A stretch of 17,973 nt of DNA from CAYOXX01 sp964408025 (GTDB lineage Bacteria > Acidobacteriota > DATKUA01). A program made the position numbers and the translations under genes. Location of the stretch: contig CAYOXX010000069.1 in assembly GCA_964408025.1 (NCBI GenBank), positions 1 to 17,973 of the forward strand. The letters are read 5' to 3'. Each line of letters opens with the position of its first letter. Within the stretch, counting starts at the first letter, position 1. Below the pieces are notes generated by a model. That model worked only from the letters and a program-made list of their open reading frames with translations. It did not search any database and was not told the DNA's origin. Below are positions 14,598 through 17,973 of this stretch, one piece after another.

Positions 14598-15754
14598 TGG
14601 CCCAGCAGATAAGCTCCCCCCCCTCGTGTGACACCTACGTCAGCCGCGCACTGGTGTTCCACAGAGAGATGAACTACGGCGGCTCTCCGTACCTGGAATG
14701 CGGACCGAATCGCGCTGCACTCGTTCGCTTCAGAGTGCAGGGCATCCCCGCCGGCTCGACCGTGACCTCGGTGACCCTCTCATTCACCAAAAACGGCTGG
14801 GCCAACACCGGAACCAATTATCTCCGCCGTATGACCACCTATAGCTGGACCGAGTTCGGGGCCACCGACGCTATGTCTATCCAGGGCTCGATCCACTGGG
14901 CGGACGGACCTTACAACCCCGCCGACTACAGCACCGGCTTCGGCTCCGGCAGGGATTACGCCAAAACCAATATCTCGACCGTCGACTCTTCGAGCTCCGA
15001 TCCGAACGGCACCGAATACACCTTCCCCTCCACCGCCGATTTCGTCTCCCTGCTGCAACCATTCGCCGGCTCCGACGGCTACATAGACCTCTGTATCCCG
15101 ATCGGAGCCGGTTTCCGGTGCAATTCCCGCTCCGGCGCCAATCCCCCGGAACTTACCGTGAGCTACCTGCTCCCGCCTCCCGCGATCAGCGGCTTCTCAC
15201 CCCCCTCGACCACCTCCACCGGAACCACCATCACCCTCAGCGGCGAGAACTTCGGTCCCGACTCGTCCACCTTGGACGACATCGAGATGATCAACCAGGG
15301 CCAGGGCAGCGACTACTCCCTTGCCAACCAGACCTGGATCAGCTCGCAGGAGGTCCGTGGCGACGTGCCCGTCGCGGCCCTGCCCGGCACCTATCGCCTC
15401 CGCGTCACAATCGACGGCCAGAGCGCCGACATCCAGGAAACCTTCGCCTTCAACTCCAGCGGCCCGACTGTAACCTCGATCGCACCCTCCAGCTCCAAGC
15501 CCTCCTCGCAAGCCGTCGTCACCATCTCCGGGTCCGGCTTCAACGCGCCGATCACCGAGGTCACACTCGTCGGCCAGGCGGCTCAGGGCGAGCGCGCCGC
15601 CGCCAGCTACACCCGCGTCTCGGGTACCGAAATCACCGCCACGCCGCCCGCCAACCTCCCGCTCGGCCCCTACAGGGTCAGAGTAACCGCCGACGGCGAG
15701 ACAACCGTCTCCCAGGACATCTTCGCCAGCGTCGCCGGACCCGCGGTATGGTGA
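14597..15754 (+). CDS. DNRLRE and double IPT/TIG domain adhesin-like protein
   Basis: 385 residues from ATG 14597, overlapping the previous TGA; a GTG one codon earlier is possible. Residues ~5-190 form a DNRLRE-type beta domain: DTYVSRALVFHREMNYGGSP, ALVRFRVQGIPAGSTVTSVT, W-T-E-F-G, and a final strand PELTVSYLL. Two IPT/TIG immunoglobulin-like domains follow, at about 195-288 (PAISGFSPPS, TITLSGENFG, GTYRLRVTIDGQ) and 290-380 (PTVTSIAPSSSK, VVTISGSGFN, GPYRVRVTADGE). DNRLRE domains occur with carbohydrate-active and cell-surface proteins, and IPT domains are usual spacers or adhesion modules. In this position it is best read as a tail-tip or fibre adhesion protein. No hydrolase catalytic site is recognised. 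Its stop overlaps the next gene. Confidence 0.82.
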   Translation: MAQQISSPPSCDTYVSRALVFHREMNYGGSPYLECGPNRAALVRFRVQGIPAGSTVTSVTLSFTKNGWANTGTNYLRRMTTYSWTEFGATDAMSIQGSIHWADGPYNPADYSTGFGSGRDYAKTNISTVDSSSSDPNGTEYTFPSTADFVSLLQPFAGSDGYIDLCIPIGAGFRCNSRSGANPPELTVSYLLPPPAISGFSPPSTTSTGTTITLSGENFGPDSSTLDDIEMINQGQGSDYSLANQTWISSQEVRGDVPVAALPGTYRLRVTIDGQSADIQETFAFNSSGPTVTSIAPSSSKPSSQAVVTISGSGFNAPITEVTLVGQAAQGERAAASYTRVSGTEITATPPANLPLGPYRVRVTADGETTVSQDIFASVAGPAVW

Positions 15755-16083
15755 TCCCCATGGCGCGAGACAACGGCAACGGCCTCGCCTTCCAAGCCGT
15801 CGGGCGCGTGACCAACAAGGAGCTCTGGTACGAGCTGCAGCAGCTTAAAACCAGCGTCGCGGTCCTCGGCGCCAACTACCGCAACACCGCCGCCGAGGTG
15901 GAAAGGCTCAAGCGCCAGCAGGCCGATTTCATCCGCAGCGCCAACCAGAACCAGCTCGAGCATGAACGCATCCTAGCCTCGCTTAAAACGATCGGCGTCA
16001 AGGTAGGCTTCTGGGCCGTCGTCAGCGGCGCCGCCGTATCGGTCATCTGGAACGCCTTCGTCTCACCCCTCCTCGCACACTAA
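15748..16083 (+). CDS. Coiled-coil single-pass membrane protein, holin or XhlA-like
   Basis: 111 residues from ATG 15748, overlapping the previous stop; ATG 15760 is an equally possible start (107 residues). Residues ~23-80 form a coiled coil (ELWYELQQLKTSVAVLGANY and the VERLKRQQADF stretch). One membrane segment lies at about 86-108 (VGFWAVVSGAAVSVIWNAFV) and the protein ends SPLLAH. Coiled coil followed by one C-terminal membrane helix is the plan of XhlA-type haemolysin/holin helper proteins, which often close phage late operons. No endolysin follows. A tail-anchored structural or inner-membrane protein is an alternative. Confidence 0.65.
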   Translation: MVIPMARDNGNGLAFQAVGRVTNKELWYELQQLKTSVAVLGANYRNTAAEVERLKRQQADFIRSANQNQLEHERILASLKTIGVKVGFWAVVSGAAVSVIWNAFVSPLLAH

Positions 16084-16129
16084 ACCGATTCCCGCTAGCC
16101 CTGTCCTGTTTAAAAGGTTAAATAAAAAA

Positions 16130-16156
16130 TCCGGTAGGACAGACATTCCTGTCTGT
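16130..16156. repeat. Palindromic intergenic repeat, copy 3
   Basis: Identical over 27 bases to 1813-1839. The core is ACAGAC-ATTCCT-GTCTGT. Here the CGGGGC hairpin is absent and a GGCGGCC-TTTA-GGCCGCC type hairpin follows instead, so the parts of the composite repeat can be exchanged. Confidence 0.88.
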
Positions 16157-16453
16157 CTCAAAGATGTAGCGGCGGCCTTTAGGCCGCCTAGTCGGGCTCC
16201 GCTTGAGGCGGATAAATTCAGCCTGACGCAACTGACGTGGAAAATATTCCTAGGCGGACGACTGATTCCTGTCTGTCAGCATATCCAAACAATTGTAGGG
16301 GCGGCATTTATGCCGCCCGCTTCTCACCAGCTGACCGCCGCTAATTGGAATTAACCCCTCTCGCAAGATCCCAACCGAGCTGTTTTTTAAAATCTAAAAC
16401 CCTTCCTAATCTGACGCTCCCATCCAAAACCTTTCCGCGTGCACCACCACCTA

Positions 16454-16492
16454 GCCGGGGCACCCTTCCCAGGGTGCCCCGGCATTTTTTTT
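16454..16492 (+). terminator. Intrinsic terminator, perfect 13-bp stem
   Basis: GCCGGGGCACCCT (16454-16466), loop TCCC, AGGGTGCCCCGGC (16471-16483), one A, then eight T's (16485-16492). This is a textbook rho-independent terminator for + strand transcription. It lies about 370 bases after the last phage gene, with only repeats between, so it probably ends the late operon and shields the Memo gene from read-through. There is no T-run on the other strand, so it is one-directional. Confidence 0.93.
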
Positions 16493-16540
16493 GCCCTGCA
16501 TAAGAAAATGAATGTATCTGGATTCCTGTCCGCCAACTTG

Positions 16541-16694
16541 TCCAAGCAACTGTAGGGGCGACCTAACTTTTCCGCTGGAGCTTACTTGTCCAACGAAGCC
16601 TTTGGATAATCTAAAGCGCAAAAAGATAATGTCCGCCGAAGCCTGCTTGTCCGACGAAGCTTCAGCGTAGTCGGAGGCGAAGGCGGATGCCGCC
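16541..16694. repeat. Nested palindromic repeat, long copy
   Basis: Begins TCCAAGCAACTGTAGGGGCG, then several TTGTCC/TCCGCC half-elements, ending with an outer pair TCCGCC (16632-16637) and GGCGGA (16682-16687) around an inner hairpin CCGACGAAGC-TTCA-GCGTAGTCGG (16651-16674, 8 of 10 pairs). Bases 16646-16687 match 6900-6941 with two mismatches. The tail ATGCCGCCC is also found at 3736 and 6839. Confidence 0.85.
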
Positions 16695-16782
16695 CATCTT
16701 CTCTTCCACAACCAAAACCGTCGTTTGTGGCCACCTCAGCGTATTGAGGCAAGAATTAAATGGAGTCCCGATCTCCTCCTCA

Positions 16783-16811
16783 CTTTCATGTACGGGGTAG
16801 TAAGATATAAT
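16783..16811 (+). promoter_or_regulatory. Sigma70-type promoter of the Memo gene
   Basis: A perfect -10 box TATAAT at 16806-16811; the best -35 at 17-base spacing is CTTTCA (16783-16788), only three of six matches to TTGACA. Transcription would start near 16818, giving a ~34-base leader with an imperfect hairpin GCAC-GGAA / TTCC-GTGC (16817-16837, one bulge). GAGGGG at 16839-16844 is a good ribosome site seven bases before ATG 16852. Confidence 0.6.
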
Positions 16812-16851
16812 ATTGAGCACCGGAACCGTTTCCGTGCTGAGGGGTGAAAAC

Positions 16852-17973
16852 ATGCTGCGCGCAAAGACGGATCGCTGGTATTCGCGTGACGCAAGCAATC
16901 TAGCCGCCTTGGCGCTGCTGTGCGTGACCGCAGCGTTGTGCGCGCCAGCGCTCGCGCAGGAAGGGGAGGTCAGGCCGTCGGCGCTGGCCGGTTCATGGTA
17001 CCCCGAAGATCCGGACGAGCTGCGCCGGATGGTGGACGACTTCCTGGCTGCGGTAAACGCCCCCGATCTCTACGGCGAGCTGCGGGCCCTGATCGCGCCC
17101 CACGCCGGCTACCGCTTCTCCGGCTACGCCGCCGCGGCGGCTTTCAAGTGCATCGGCGACCAGGAGTTCGCACGCGTCGTCATCCTCGCGCCCACTCACA
17201 ACGTCCCGCTTCGCGGCTGCAGCGTGCCGGCCTACTCGGCATACCGCACGCCGTTGGGCGATGTGCCGCTCGACGCCGCCGCCTGCGCCGCGCTGCGCAG
17301 GCACTCCCTGATCAGCGACCAGCGGCGGGCCCACCGCAGCGAACACTCCATCGAGATCGAGCTGCCGTTCCTGCAGCGAATGCTCGAACAATTCAGCATC
17401 GTGCCGGTGCTCGTAGGCCACCTGGAAGAGGACGAAATTGAGGGGCTGGCCGCGGCCCTGCGCCCGCTGCTGGACGAATCGACGCTCCTGGTCGTCAGCT
17501 CCGACTTCACCCACTACGGCGCCCGCTTCGGCTACCAGCCGTTCACCTCCGACGTCGAGAACCAGTTGCGCAACCTCGACTTCGGAGCCTTCTCGGCGAT
17601 ACTTTCCGGCGAGGCCCGGCAGTTCCTCGACTACAGGCGCCGCACCGGCATCACCGCCTGCGGCGCGCTGCCGATTGCGATCTTGCTGGCGGCCGTGGGC
17701 GACCAGACGCAGTCGATGCTGCTCTCCTACTACACGTCGGCACAGATCACCGGCGACAGCTCCGACTGCGTCAGCTATGGTGCCTTCTGCTTCGCCAGCG
17801 CGCGCACGCTCATGAACGAGGCCGAGCGCAGCACGCTGCTGCGCCTCTCGCGCGACGTGCTCAACTCCTGCACCGCCGGCGGCAGCCTCCCGCGCGTTAG
17901 CTTCGACAACTACAACGTCACACCGGCGATGATGCGCAACGCCGGCGTCTTCGTCACACTGCGCCACGGGGCG
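16852..17973 (+). CDS. AmmeMemoRadiSam protein B-A fusion with signal peptide (3' partial)
   Basis: 374 codons are visible and the frame stays open to the last base. The start is ATG 16852 with a good Shine-Dalgarno. Residues 1-36 form a likely signal peptide: charged start MLRAKTDRWYSRD, hydrophobic ALALLCVTAALCA, and ALAQ cleavage site. Residues ~40-318 are a Memo domain (protein B): RPSALAGSWYP, APHAGYRFSG with His84, LAPTHNV with His116, SSDFTHYG (216-223) and ACGALPI with Cys270. The His-His-Cys set corresponds to the metal/active-site residues of Memo proteins. From ~321 (MNEAERSTLLRLSRDVL, AGVFVTLRHG) an AMMECR1 domain (protein A) begins and is cut by the window end. The Memo-AMMECR1-radical SAM set is widespread in bacteria and archaea; its reaction is poorly known. 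Leu codons favour CTG (about 24 to 14 CTC), unlike the phage genes, so this is probably host DNA. Confidence 0.9.
   Translation, partial: MLRAKTDRWYSRDASNLAALALLCVTAALCAPALAQEGEVRPSALAGSWYPEDPDELRRMVDDFLAAVNAPDLYGELRALIAPHAGYRFSGYAAAAAFKCIGDQEFARVVILAPTHNVPLRGCSVPAYSAYRTPLGDVPLDAAACAALRRHSLISDQRRAHRSEHSIEIELPFLQRMLEQFSIVPVLVGHLEEDEIEGLAAALRPLLDESTLLVVSSDFTHYGARFGYQPFTSDVENQLRNLDFGAFSAILSGEARQFLDYRRRTGITACGALPIAILLAAVGDQTQSMLLSYYTSAQITGDSSDCVSYGAFCFASARTLMNEAERSTLLRLSRDVLNSCTAGGSLPRVSFDNYNVTPAMMRNAGVFVTLRHGA

Larger units (their letters stand above)
16084..16851. repeat. Gene-free junction rich in dispersed repeats (768 bases)
   Basis: No gene is supported on either strand. In order: AT-rich start (16101-16130); palindrome copy 3 (16130-16156); hairpin GGCGGCCTTTAGGCCGCC (16171-16188); a degraded palindrome (16264-16278); the GTAGGGGCGGCATTTATGCC block ending GCCCGC (about 16287-16320); unique sequence; a strong terminator (16454-16492); TCCAAGCAACTGTAGGGGCG (16541-16560); a nested TTGTCC/TCCGCC palindrome to 16694; then a promoter for the gene at 16852. 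This is the boundary between the phage cassette and the cellular gene. Confidence 0.82.

Noticed and set aside
15118..15747. Long open frame before the holin-like protein, in a different frame from the DNRLRE/IPT gene.
   Set aside because: It overlaps the well-supported IPT domains, and its product is Arg/His/Pro-rich low-complexity sequence typical of a wrong frame in GC-rich DNA.
1813..16156. The 27-base identical repeats at 1813-1839 and 16130-16156 flank the capsid-to-holin module and could be attachment sites.
   Set aside because: A near-identical copy lies inside the module (5167-5190), a degraded one at 16264, and all are palindromic and found with other dispersed hairpins. They behave as an intergenic repeat family. 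There is no integrase or tRNA nearby.
16993..17967. Long open frame on the minus strand at the right end.
   Set aside because: It is the antisense of the Memo gene, which has clear conserved motifs on the + strand. The many other minus-strand frames are likewise shadows of GC-rich + genes.

Overview
The window is high-GC bacterial DNA carrying the structural cassette of a long-tailed, non-contractile (siphovirus-type) phage or prophage on the + strand. It is followed by a repeat-filled gap and the 5' part of a cellular gene of the AmmeMemoRadiSam (Memo/AMMECR1) family. The host cannot be named from sequence. Dispersed palindromic intergenic repeats and C/G-ending codons suggest an uncultured high-GC bacterium, but this is a guess. 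No terminase, portal, protease, integrase, replication or endolysin gene lies in the window, so the element is cut at the left edge or incomplete.

Layout. 3-1739: a 5'-truncated glycosyltransferase (end of a GT2-TPR protein fused to a GT4 domain). 1966-2940: N4-gp56 family major capsid protein. 3133-3669: a protein that looks like a methyltransferase whose SAM-binding and catalytic signatures are gone. 3790-4473: probable head-tail connector. 4479-4922: probable tail terminator or completion protein. 5291-5599: a small gene broken by an in-frame TAG. 5596-6681: tail tube protein. 6971-7369 plus 7366-7752: tail assembly chaperone pair joined by a clear -1 frameshift signal (seven A's). 7745-9727: tape measure. 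9731-10486: discoidin-like distal tail protein. 10490-14185: tail hub protein with about 600 residues of LamG-type domains inserted. 14193-14597: small fibre-type protein. 14597-15754: DNRLRE plus two IPT/TIG domains. 15748-16083: coiled coil with one membrane segment (holin or XhlA-like).

The genes follow the usual order head, connector, tail tube, chaperone, tape measure, tail tip, adhesion, lysis. The tail-tip genes carry an unusually large set of predicted glycan-binding folds (discoidin, LamG, DNRLRE, IPT). Together with the glycosyltransferase this suggests that surface polysaccharide is central to host contact.

Two halves differ. From 1740 to 6970 most gaps hold dispersed palindromic repeats of the same families that fill 16084-16850 next to the cellular gene, and one small gene is interrupted. 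From 6971 to 16083 the genes are packed with gaps of 0-8 bases or overlaps and contain no repeats. The repeats suggest that the phage cassette has lived in a bacterial chromosome for some time. Leucine codon choice (CTC over CTG in the capsid gene, the reverse in the Memo gene) puts the element boundary between 16084 and 16851. A strong terminator (16454-16492) and a promoter (TATAAT at 16806) lie in that gap.
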